Source of the DNA: Pseudomonas mucoides
GTDB taxonomy: Bacteria > Pseudomonadota > Gammaproteobacteria > Pseudomonadales > Pseudomonadaceae
Assembly (NCBI RefSeq): GCF_015461845.1
Contig: NZ_JACOPW010000013.1
Location: 1-64,000 of the forward strand
DNA: 64,000 nt
Direction of reading: 5' to 3'
Shown piece by piece: positions 7,715 to 14,382 of the stretch; within the stretch, counting starts at the first letter, position 1, and each line of letters starts with the position of its first letter. The notes below the pieces were generated by a model that did not search any database, was not told the DNA's origin, and saw only the letters and a list, made by a program, of their open reading frames with translations. The translations under genes and the position numbers were made by a program.

Positions 7715-8302
7715 TTAGTTGGGGTCGACGACTTTCTTGGCTTGTTCCAGCAGCTCACGCACGCGCTGAATTTCTTTGGCGCTATGCGGCGTGCCGCCCG
7801 CGTTCAAGTCGAGGTATTGCGTTAGCAGTTGCTCGCGGCTGGTGAAGTCATAGACAGCGACCTTCACGTAGAACTTCCGTGCGCTGTACGCCGTGCCCAT
7901 CAACTCCTTAGCAGTGAACCCGAATGGCTTCACGTTGCCTTTGACGAACTCGGTGATTGCAGTAAAGCGTTGCAGTCCGTCAACGCATTGCAGTCCAGGC
8001 GGGAGATCGGTATCTGCTTTGGCGATTTCGTTCCAGCTAGCGCTATTGAACTGGATCAGCAAACCGCTGACAGGTACAACGCCGCGCAGACAGTTTTCGA
8101 TGTAGTGGGCTTGCTGATCGTGTGTCCAAACATGCCCGCGCTGGAAGTCCGGGATCAACTCCAATCCACCATAATCTTCACCGAGACCACTCAATGCGCG
8201 CTCCAAGCCATCCCAGCGGTAGTCCGCTGACCAGCGTGCGGTGCGCAGTGGATTGATGAGTTTATTCAGTTGCTGCTCGAATTCGCTGATCTGACGTGCC
8301 AT
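7715..8302 (-). CDS. DUF262/GmrSD N-terminal-like protein
   Basis: This 195-residue protein carries the two hallmark motifs of the DUF262 (GmrSD_N, ParB-fold) domain: IPDFQRGHVWT at residues 50-60, with a conserved Gln-Arg and Trp, and CVDGLQRFTAI at 106-116, the Asp-Gly-x-Gln-Arg core. In GmrSD-type type IV restriction systems this domain binds and hydrolyses NTP and drives cleavage of modified DNA. Here the usual C-terminal HNH-type DUF1524 domain is missing and no partner gene follows. A stand-alone regulator, a decoy or a non-defence NTPase are all possible. It lies 72 bp below 8375-8779 and is probably co-transcribed. Confidence 0.8.
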   Translation of the reverse strand: MARQISEFEQQLNKLINPLRTARWSADYRWDGLERALSGLGEDYGGLELIPDFQRGHVWTHDQQAHYIENCLRGVVPVSGLLIQFNSASWNEIAKADTDLPPGLQCVDGLQRFTAITEFVKGNVKPFGFTAKELMGTAYSARKFYVKVAVYDFTSREQLLTQYLDLNAGGTPHSAKEIQRVRELLEQAKKVVDPN

Positions 8303-8374
8303 TGCTGTAATCCGTATTCAGGGACAACCAGTGTCCGTACTTTTGTGGGGCCAGTATGTCGGTGGTATCCAGGC

Positions 8375-8779
8375 TTACACCATCTCAACCTGTACGCGGA
8401 AGGTCCGGTCTTTGTCATGCAGATCCAGTCGGGATTTGATCACGCCAGATTCCAGGCTGGTCTTGTGCGCAAACGCGGTTGTCGCATCGAAGAAGTAGGC
8501 TTCTTCTACCTCAAGAAGCTCCCGCCCATCGAATGACGTCTGCACCACGCAGAAGACGAATTGACTATCGATCGGGGCGTCCGGGTAGAACTTGAAGAGA
8601 TCGATGCTCGAGCTGTGCGCCTTGCCGTCTTTGCAGACAGTGAATTCGATCTGCTCTTTCGTAAAGCGGGCGTCTTGGTGGTAGCCGGTTACAGACACAA
8701 GGTAGGGCTGGTCGTTCATGTATCCCATAAACAAAGTCTGGCCAACGGATGGGCGATAGTCCGGGATGTGGGCGCTCAT
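8375..8779 (-). CDS. Unrecognised 134-residue protein
   Basis: The ATG at 8779 follows an AAAGGA site and is 39 nt below the promoter hexamer at 8819-8824. The protein is soluble and beta-rich, with repeated aromatic/charged alternation and an acidic C-terminal half ending in an Arg-Val-Gln-Val-Glu strand. No known domain recognised. It is the first gene of the unit that contains the DUF262-like gene, so a joint role is possible but unproven. Confidence 0.65.
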   Translation of the reverse strand: MSAHIPDYRPSVGQTLFMGYMNDQPYLVSVTGYHQDARFTKEQIEFTVCKDGKAHSSSIDLFKFYPDAPIDSQFVFCVVQTSFDGRELLEVEEAYFFDATTAFAHKTSLESGVIKSRLDLHDKDRTFRVQVEMV

Positions 8780-8818
8780 GGATATTTCCTTTCTGAAGGG
8801 TCGCATTTGATTGGCCTC

Positions 8819-8847
8819 ATATTCGTAGAGGATTCGGTGTGCCAGAA
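8819..8847 (-). promoter_or_regulatory. Conserved TTCTGG-17-GAATAT promoter element (copy 6)
   Basis: Minus strand: GCTTCTGGCACAC with hexamer GAATAT at 8819-8824, among the closest copies to a standard -10 box. The start codon is 39 nt away. Confidence 0.8.
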
Positions 8848-8892
8848 GCCCCCATCTCGTTGAAAATGACGGATTGGCATGGCCCGAATCCC

Positions 8893-8927
8893 AGCTATGA
8901 GCTATGAGCTATGAGCTATGAGCTGAG
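8893..8927. repeat. 7-bp tandem repeat (AGCTATG, four copies plus a variant)
   Basis: AGCTATG is repeated head to tail four times and followed by the variant AGCTGAG. It lies between the promoter at 8819-8847 and the end of the gene at 8986, in a 140-bp stretch with no gene. It could be a protein-binding array or a slippage-prone microsatellite. Confidence 0.85.
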
Positions 8928-8985
8928 AACTGGGTATTCGGTTTCGCAAATTGGGTCTGACGAACTGAATCGCTAGCCACCGGTG

Positions 8986-9621
8986 TTAGGCCGCAAGCCC
9001 CAGGTCTTCACACTCCTCACGCCATCCCGCCCAGAGATCTGCTTCAATCGACGCATAGGTGTCGTGAATGTCCTGGCAGTACGCGCGGTGGGCTTCCTCC
9101 TCCAACATTTCCTGGTTGCACTCGTAGGCATCAATGCATTCCTCTGCCGTGTCGACCGGCGACTCTCCATGTGACCATTGGTGCATCACTGTGCGGTAAT
9201 GCCCTTGGCGAATGTGTGCAACCGTACCGACACGAGCGTCCATGAGTTGAGCGATAGCCATATCGACCGCAGCAAGCCAGCTTGTGTAAGAGAAGTGTTC
9301 ATGTGGCTCAGGTTGCAACCAACTGGCTGAGAGCCTGCCAATCGATCCGCTCTTAACGTTGGTTTCATGCAGTTCTGTATAGAGCTCGTGAGCAAGGCTG
9401 TATTGGTCTGCCAGCTCAGGGATGTCTTGAAGCAAGACTGGCACGCAGGGGCCATAGTGGCGGTAGGTCAGAACATCATTCGACGCAAGATCGTGCACCG
9501 CGTTGTCGGCAGCCTCCAAGGCGGCTTCGGTTTGAGCCTCGCACCCTTCGATGCCAGCAAAAGCAGCGACATTGATCCAGAGCAAGCGGGCGGCGAGGGC
9601 TTCTTGAAATGCTGGGTTCAT
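8986..9621 (-). CDS. Accessory family B protein (paralogue 1)
   Basis: This 211-residue acidic, largely helical protein is a paralogue of 12944-13570. Conserved blocks are the N-terminus MN-x-AF-x-EALAAR-x-LW, a central ASNDVL-xx-RHYGP segment near residue 50 and a following LLQD-(I/V)-P ... YELY-type helix. The C-terminal third is Glu/Cys-rich and differs between the two. No catalytic motif or known domain was seen and there is no membrane segment. The start at 9621 is 35 nt from the promoter hexamer at 9657-9662, a spacing nearly identical to that of its paralogue. Confidence 0.7.
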   Translation of the reverse strand: MNPAFQEALAARLLWINVAAFAGIEGCEAQTEAALEAADNAVHDLASNDVLTYRHYGPCVPVLLQDIPELADQYSLAHELYTELHETNVKSGSIGRLSASWLQPEPHEHFSYTSWLAAVDMAIAQLMDARVGTVAHIRQGHYRTVMHQWSHGESPVDTAEECIDAYECNQEMLEEEAHRAYCQDIHDTYASIEADLWAGWREECEDLGLAA

Positions 9622-9656
9622 GGTTGAGGCTCCGAGTCTGTTTGGACAGTGGAACC

Positions 9657-9685
9657 ATCATCAGGGCGTACTAAGTGTGCCAGAA
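9657..9685 (-). promoter_or_regulatory. Conserved TTCTGG-17-GATGAT promoter element (copy 7)
   Basis: Minus strand: GGTTCTGGCACAC with hexamer GATGAT at 9657-9662, 35 nt before the start at 9621. Confidence 0.75.
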
Positions 9686-9875
9686 CCTCCCAAGGGGAAA
9701 ATAAGGCTGCCGCCCCAACGTTTGGAATGCACGCCTAATCGAACCTCCAATACCTCAGGTGGGGTACCAATGCGGTCGTTATCCAGCCCAGGGAATGGTG
9801 TGCTGGGGTCGCTTGATCCTTGGTCGATCTGTATCGTCATCGCCCATTGACACTGATTCGCCGGAGCAAGTACCA

Positions 9876-10559
9876 ATGCACGAGTACATAGACGCTTTCA
9901 AGGTAGCCATGGTGCGGACCGATGCGATTGCAGGTGGATTGTCGAACTACCCGCTGAGGATCACTCCAGGGTTGAAGATCGACATACCTCAGATTGTTGA
10001 TGCGATCGCTCGTGACTTCTCGGAGTTTCTCCCGCATACCGACGTGCTGCCAGGGAAATGCTTCAGAGTCGCCCGTGAGCTGTCATACATCCTGCTTGAG
10101 TTGGGTGTCCGGCATACCGTCACTGTTGGAGACATCGAGCTGGTTGATGGCCTCTATGTGGGCCTTGACCTAGAGCAGCTGCAGCGCGACGTCGCCGGGG
10201 GCTATGGGTTGGACTTTCAGGATGGGCGTCCTGTAGGCCGGCCGATAAATGCTCATGCCTGGATCACCTTGGAAAATGGGTGTGTCATTGACACCACTAT
10301 CCTTCCTTCTCAGCATCGCAAAAGCCAAAACCCATCTGAGCTTCTGAGTTTTGCTGAGTCGGTCTATTTTTCCGGCAAGCAGCACACTCCAGTAGTCCGG
10401 CACATGCCGATGATGACCGGGCTTGTGTATCACCAGTTGGTGCTGATAGGGGAGGGTGACGGTGACGCACAGAACTACTGCCAGTGGTCAGAGGATTACG
10501 CGAGGTTGATGGGGAGGCTGGACTTGGTCAGGTTGGTGCCGGCACTCAGACCTAACTGA
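9876..10559 (+). CDS. Transglutaminase-like (papain-fold) protein
   Basis: The start is ATG at 9876 after a GGAG site. The 227-residue product shows a papain/transglutaminase-type triad layout: Cys62 in a GKCFRVA segment, His127 in NAHAWITLENG, and Asp139 in VIDTT. Proteins with this pattern are cysteine peptidases, transglutaminases or peptide-maturation proteases. The substrate cannot be told from sequence, and the family link rests on motif spacing only. It is one of few plus-strand genes in the accessory region, has no copy of the shared promoter, and ends at a hairpin, so it is an independent unit. Confidence 0.6.
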   Translation: MHEYIDAFKVAMVRTDAIAGGLSNYPLRITPGLKIDIPQIVDAIARDFSEFLPHTDVLPGKCFRVARELSYILLELGVRHTVTVGDIELVDGLYVGLDLEQLQRDVAGGYGLDFQDGRPVGRPINAHAWITLENGCVIDTTILPSQHRKSQNPSELLSFAESVYFSGKQHTPVVRHMPMMTGLVYHQLVLIGEGDGDAQNYCQWSEDYARLMGRLDLVRLVPALRPN

Positions 10560-10572
10560 TTTCAAAGAACTC

Positions 10573-10598
10573 AACCCGGGTCTCATTGGCACCGGGTT
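10573..10598 (+). terminator. Terminator downstream of the transglutaminase-like gene
   Basis: AACCCGG and CCGGGTT arms enclose an 11-13 base loop, followed by GGAATTT. The T run is short. It lies between convergent genes and may serve both. Confidence 0.55.
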
Positions 10599-10616
10599 GG
10601 AATTTGATGAGATGGC

Positions 10617-10991
10617 TCAATTGATAGGCGTAGAAGGCAGCATAGGTGCTTCAAAAAACGGGTGAAGCTCCGTAAAACCCGCATCTCGATAACACTGCCA
10701 CCAAGCATCTACCTGGTCCTTCACACTCTCGGTCAGCTCCTTGATTCCATTGCGCAGATCTATCGCTAAGAACGCGCATGCCTTGTAAGCGTCTACGGCC
10801 TCAAGGTCATCGCGGGAGACTACTGCGCAGGCAGTCAGATGACGTGAACGTACATAGTGAAAAGCACCGGCAGGTATGTCGCCGGCCATGTACTCACTGT
10901 GCGCAGCGGCTAGGTTCGCATCGAGGACCGGCATAACACCGATCAAGTTGCTTTTGAGAGATTGAATACTCATGGTCTGACCAGGGTTCAT
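10617..10991 (-). CDS. Unrecognised 124-residue helical protein
   Basis: Two in-frame ATGs at 10991 and 18 bp further in are possible. The first has a GGA site and is chosen, while a much longer open frame lacks support. The product is soluble and mostly helical, with two Cys in the middle and a Trp-Trp pair near residue 97. No family recognised. It lies 55 bp below 11047-11349 and probably shares its transcript from promoter 11386-11414. Confidence 0.5.
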   Translation of the reverse strand: MNPGQTMSIQSLKSNLIGVMPVLDANLAAAHSEYMAGDIPAGAFHYVRSRHLTACAVVSRDDLEAVDAYKACAFLAIDLRNGIKELTESVKDQVDAWWQCYRDAGFTELHPFFEAPMLPSTPIN

Positions 10992-11046
10992 GATTTGAAT
11001 CCTTGAGACCCAGGCGAGCCCGGGCGTGAGGGTGGGGTGATCAGGC

Positions 11047-11349
11047 TCAGGCGGCTTGCGGCGGAAGGTCGCTACGTTTGTTTGCGATCCCGATGTTGGA
11101 TTTGAAGTAATCCATGCACGCTTCAAAGCCTTGCGAGATAAGCGATGCGTAGGCTGCACGGTGATCACCATTGAGGATGTAGAACCCATCCATTTGATCA
11201 CGCACTAGCGCAGTGGTGTCGCAGCCATAGATCCACATGTCGTGGTCGTTGAAGCTGACGTAGAACCCTTTACCGTTGATGGTCGAGTTGTACTGCACGA
11301 CAGGCACCGCCAGTCCCGAAGCGAGTGTGATGGTGTGGGCGGTAGCCAT
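11047..11349 (-). CDS. Unrecognised 100-residue protein
   Basis: AAGGA lies upstream of the ATG at 11349, which is 36 nt past the promoter hexamer. The protein begins with a beta-rich half containing aromatic pairs (DHDMWIYGCD near residue 35) and ends in a helical, Lys/Arg-tailed half. No domain identified. It is likely the first gene of a pair with 10617-10991. Confidence 0.6.
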   Translation of the reverse strand: MATAHTITLASGLAVPVVQYNSTINGKGFYVSFNDHDMWIYGCDTTALVRDQMDGFYILNGDHRAAYASLISQGFEACMDYFKSNIGIANKRSDLPPQAA

Positions 11350-11385
11350 ATTGAATTCCTTGCATGAGATGAATTTGATATGGCC

Positions 11386-11414
11386 ATCTTGTTGCCACTT
11401 ACCCTGTGCCAGAA
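11386..11414 (-). promoter_or_regulatory. Conserved TTCTGG-17-CAAGAT promoter element (copy 8)
   Basis: Minus strand: GGTTCTGGCACAG with hexamer CAAGAT at 11386-11391, 36 nt before the start at 11349. Confidence 0.75.
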
Positions 11415-11425
11415 CCCTCTTTACG

Positions 11426-11454
11426 AAAAAAGAGCCGCATGGGCCCCTTTTTTG
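11426..11454 (-). terminator. Probable terminator of the 11466-11651 gene
   Basis: Six A residues and GAGCC face GGGCC and six T residues across GCAT. The stem is imperfect in its middle but has A/T runs on both flanks. It is 10 bp past the stop of the small gene at 11466. Confidence 0.6.
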
Positions 11455-11465
11455 TTGGACGGCAA

Positions 11466-11651
11466 CTAACTCCGTTGGCCAGCCCGATCATCTGCGCCTC
11501 GTGACCAACCGCGGGCGTACAATCGGTCTTCCCAGGTCGAATCCGGATTGGGGAAGGCTGGCCCCGGGTCTCCCTTCTGGCCTGCTTCACGTCCACGCTG
11601 ATACGGCGTCTTCTCGTCCGCGGGGCCCAAAAGCGCTGCTAACTTACTCAT
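11466..11651 (-). CDS. Small Gly/Arg/Pro-rich protein
   Basis: This 61-residue peptide starts at ATG 11651 behind an AGGTAGGA site. It is strongly polar, with a middle rich in Arg, Gly, Pro and Asp, and repeated YxRG-like steps (YQRGREAG and YARGWSRG). The pattern resembles small ribosome-modulation-factor-like basic proteins, but the match is not firm. It lies 52 bp below the 45-residue gene at 11704-11841 and is probably transcribed with it from promoter 11876-11904. Confidence 0.55.
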   Translation of the reverse strand: MSKLAALLGPADEKTPYQRGREAGQKGDPGPAFPNPDSTWEDRLYARGWSRGADDRAGQRS

Positions 11652-11703
11652 AATTCCTACCTTGAATAGCCGGGGCCGGCCAGTACAGCCAGTTGGTTGG
11701 GAT

Positions 11704-11841
11704 TCAGAGTGGGGATTTCAGCTGCTCAACCCGAGCCTTTTGTTCCAGGTCCATGCACTGGCGGACCTGCTTGGCCGTCGCCTTGCCCTGAGCCCACCAG
11801 TTTCGCAGTGATTTCATTGTTCTTTCTTCAGCCTTGCTCAT
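11704..11841 (-). CDS. 45-residue basic helical peptide
   Basis: A short frame runs from ATG 11841, behind GGAGAG, to TGA 11704. The peptide is helical and basic (Lys, Arg and Gln with a Trp-Trp pair at 15-16). The ribosome binding site and the shared promoter element 34 nt upstream support it as a real gene despite its size. Function unknown. A small DNA- or protein-binding modulator is possible. Confidence 0.6.
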   Translation of the reverse strand: MSKAEERTMKSLRNWWAQGKATAKQVRQCMDLEQKARVEQLKSPL

Positions 11842-11875
11842 GATCTCTCCACACTCTTGGAAGTTAATGAGGGCA

Positions 11876-11904
11876 ATATTGAGGCGTTCGCAAGCGTGCC
11901 AGAA
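11876..11904 (-). promoter_or_regulatory. Conserved TTCTGG-17-CAATAT promoter element (copy 9)
   Basis: Minus strand: GCTTCTGGCACGC with hexamer CAATAT at 11876-11881, 34 nt before the start at 11841. Confidence 0.8.
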
Positions 11905-11959
11905 GCATGCTTATGGAGGATCCACGAACCCGGCCGGGGGTATTGTGAATTGCAGGCAC

Positions 11960-11986
11960 AAAAAAAGCCGCCCGTCAGGGCAGCTC
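11960..11986 (-). terminator. Rho-independent terminator
   Basis: GCTGCCC and GGGCGGC arms around a GTCA loop are followed, in the leftward direction, by seven T residues. It ends the transcript of 12207-12740 and 12008-12169. Confidence 0.75.
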
Positions 11987-12007
11987 TTTGGAAATCAATG
12001 ATGCTTG

Positions 12008-12169
12008 TCAGCCAGCGAGGCGGCCAACGGGCTCGAAATCACGGCCTTTGGACATTGCTACGTCCAGAAAACGGCTGGCTTTCACGGAACGATTAGCAAG
12101 GACCGCACGAGCTTCTGCTTGGAAGCGTGCTGCCATCATTGGTTTCGGTTCGTGCTTTGGCTTCTGCAT
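12008..12169 (-). CDS. 53-residue basic peptide
   Basis: The ATG at 12169 has a GAGAGG site 6-7 bases upstream. The product is basic (Lys, Arg, His) in its first half and mostly helical. It follows the GNAT-like gene by about 40 bp and precedes a strong terminator, which supports it being the last gene of that transcript. No domain recognised. Confidence 0.5.
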   Translation of the reverse strand: MQKPKHEPKPMMAARFQAEARAVLANRSVKASRFLDVAMSKGRDFEPVGRLAG

Positions 12170-12206
12170 AGACACCTCTCGGGTATCGGGATTTAGGTGG
12201 ATAGTA

Positions 12207-12740
12207 TTACTGCTCAATAGAGATGACAAGCCGGTCCGTCGGATCGAAGGCGAACCCCAGGCTCTCATAGACCGGGATAGCACCTGCTGCAGGCTCCTGG
12301 ACCTCGATCTCCGTACAACCGATCATAAGGGCGTAGTTCTCGATTGCGGTCAGCGCCAGCGCAGCCACGGCACCTCGTAGGGGGTGCGACTTGTCTGGCT
12401 TGCCCTCGAGAATCACGATCTTGATGCAGATCTTGCTCTTTCTAGGTGTGGCGTAGCAGAGCCCACAGAGCTCCTGACCAAACCATAGCGAAAGATCGAA
12501 GCCGCGCGTGTCGTCCTGCTTCCAATGATGCACATCGTACCAAGGATAGAGGGTAGCCTCATCACCCCAAAGATCCGAGGCTTCGATCTCCACTGGCGTG
12601 ATGCTATCGAAGCGGATTTGAGTAGTGTCTATTCCCCGGGCCTTAAGGTTCTCGTTTGAGTGCGCCAGCGCCTGGGCTGCCTTGCGTGCTTCAGACCTCA
12701 GGATCTGGTAGCGGTATTCGTTGCCACGATTCTTGGACAT
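12207..12740 (-). CDS. GNAT-like acetyltransferase domain protein
   Basis: The 177-residue product ends with a pattern typical of GNAT N-acyltransferases: a region with small residues after KSHPLRG (around 118-124), a long helix, then IPVYESLGFAFD near residue 163, the common C-terminal Y-x-x-x-GF segment. The standard Q/RxxGxG/A acetyl-CoA loop is not clean, so activity is uncertain. The N-terminus is basic and helical. No copy of the shared promoter lies upstream. It forms a unit with 12008-12169. Confidence 0.55.
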   Translation of the reverse strand: MSKNRGNEYRYQILRSEARKAAQALAHSNENLKARGIDTTQIRFDSITPVEIEASDLWGDEATLYPWYDVHHWKQDDTRGFDLSLWFGQELCGLCYATPRKSKICIKIVILEGKPDKSHPLRGAVAALALTAIENYALMIGCTEIEVQEPAAGAIPVYESLGFAFDPTDRLVISIEQ

Positions 12741-12943
12741 TGGTAACCAGCAGCGGGATTCGGATCGTGGCTAGGATAACGGCTTTTCTATACTTTCACA
12801 GGGGTTGCGCGACGTGCCTGACTGGGGATGTGGCGGGAACGGACATTTCCTGCTGCTGGATGTCCGTTTTCCTTCCTAAGTCCGCCCCCAGCTATTCAGC
12901 CGCTCACATAGGAATTGAATCGGAGTTAGCCGGCGACTCTGAC

Positions 12944-13570
12944 TTAAGAATGGTCGGTGCAATCGCAACGTAAGTGGTGGTCTTCTTGCTGGCGGACATC
13001 TTCAAGATCCCGGGCAACTTCATGCATGAACTCTTCGAGCTCGATTTCACCCAGCCCACCGATATGGCGCTTGTAAGACTCATGGATCTTTTCAGCTGCA
13101 ACAGCTGGCAGGTCCTGGTTTCTCCATGAATGGAAAAAGTCCTCATCAAAGGAATACGTAGCAACCGCGGCTTCGGCACAGGTCATTTGCATCAGATCGG
13201 CAATCGCGCGAGTAACTGCGGCCATCCATTGGGAATAGGGAAGGTCCAGCGGTTTGACTGGTGGTAGCCAGTGCGACTGCATCACCTCGATAGATCCGTC
13301 GTGATAGTTCTTGTAGTAGAGCTCTGAATACATCTCGTACGCGAGATTGTAATGGTCCTCCAGCAAGGGAACATCCTGCAGCAGGAGAGGGGCAACAGGG
13401 CCGTAGTGGCGGTGGGAAAGCACGTCGTTCGAAGCGAGCTCATCTACTGCGTTGCAAGCGGCCTGGTACGCGGTATCGACCTGAGGTTCCGATGCTCCAA
13501 TGGCTTCGAGAACGAGGTAGTCCGTCCACAGGAAGCGGGCGGCGAGGGCTTCACGGAATGCTGCGTTCAT
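12944..13570 (-). CDS. Accessory family B protein (paralogue 2)
   Basis: This 208-residue protein is a paralogue of 8986-9621, with matching MN-x-AF-x-EALAAR N-terminus, ASNDVLSHRHYGP block and LLQDVP helix. It is acidic and ends in a His/Cys/Asp-rich tail absent from the paralogue, which might bind metal. The ATG at 13570 has a GGAGA site. The longer frame that starts upstream is rejected because it would overlap the promoter element at 13608-13636. Function unknown. Confidence 0.7.
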   Translation of the reverse strand: MNAAFREALAARFLWTDYLVLEAIGASEPQVDTAYQAACNAVDELASNDVLSHRHYGPVAPLLLQDVPLLEDHYNLAYEMYSELYYKNYHDGSIEVMQSHWLPPVKPLDLPYSQWMAAVTRAIADLMQMTCAEAAVATYSFDEDFFHSWRNQDLPAVAAEKIHESYKRHIGGLGEIELEEFMHEVARDLEDVRQQEDHHLRCDCTDHS

Positions 13571-13607
13571 AATTTGTCTCCAGAGACTTGAGTTGTTCAA
13601 TGGAGCA

Positions 13608-13636
13608 ATCATGGGTGGCCTTTGCGTGTGCCAGAA
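13608..13636 (-). promoter_or_regulatory. Conserved TTCTGG-17-CATGAT promoter element (copy 10)
   Basis: Minus strand: GCTTCTGGCACAC with hexamer CATGAT at 13608-13613, 37 nt before the start at 13570. Confidence 0.75.
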
Positions 13637-13666
13637 GCAGGCACCACTTCTGGATCGCTAGGGAAT

Positions 13667-14314
13667 CTACAAGGCTGCGCTCTTCGAAACCGCAGATGGG
13701 GTGTCGTTTGCTATGTGGTGGCGCAGGCCAATCAACCCCAATGCTGGGACCCATATGCCTACGAAGTCGGAAAGCAGCTGTGCCCACTGGATGTATCCCC
13801 GAGGAGGACCTTCATAAACATATTCGTGAGGCTGGATCCCCACCTCCCATGTGAGTGACCAAATCCACATCATTCCTGCACTCATGAGCGCCGCTTGCGT
13901 CGGCCGGGTAAGTGAAGGCCAGTCCCTCACATACTGCCGCAACATGACTGAGCCTATGAGGTAGAAAGGGATGACGATGGTGCAGATGAACTTTCGCAAG
14001 CCATGCTCCATCTGGAAAGGCATCCAAGTGGGCCATGACAGGAACAGAGGAAATCCACACAGGCCCGCCAATGCGACCATAAGGTTGGCGCGACGGCCTC
14101 GTTGCGTGGAAAACGACCGGATCAAAGCCCACCCTACCAGGGTGCAGCCTGCGAACCCCACGCAGTGTGCAAGCTCCCTCGGACCAAAGCCCCAGGCGGG
14201 GTTTGAACCGACGAAATACATCGTTGCGAAGGGGCGGGTGACTGCAATATCAAAGCCGAGGGCAATCAGAATCACGCCGAAACATCCCACAGCCAATATC
14301 TTTCCTGAATTCAT
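13667..14314 (-). CDS. Polytopic membrane protein, function unknown
   Basis: The 215-residue product has about six hydrophobic segments (residues 7-25, 45-65, 78-96, 108-126, 138-158 and 178-200) joined by short loops, so it is an inner-membrane protein. Conserved-looking polar residues within segments (His, Arg, Glu) suggest more than an anchor, but no transporter or enzyme family was recognised. It lies 68 bp downstream of the Ntn-hydrolase/membrane gene on the same strand and may work with it. Confidence 0.6.
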   Translation of the reverse strand: MNSGKILAVGCFGVILIALGFDIAVTRPFATMYFVGSNPAWGFGPRELAHCVGFAGCTLVGWALIRSFSTQRGRRANLMVALAGLCGFPLFLSWPTWMPFQMEHGLRKFICTIVIPFYLIGSVMLRQYVRDWPSLTRPTQAALMSAGMMWIWSLTWEVGIQPHEYVYEGPPRGYIQWAQLLSDFVGIWVPALGLIGLRHHIANDTPSAVSKSAAL

Positions 14315-14382
14315 TTGCTCGAATAGCCCTTGTGCTGTGCACGTCCGAGGATCTTGCCTGAGCGGGGGTATTAAATTCCTGA

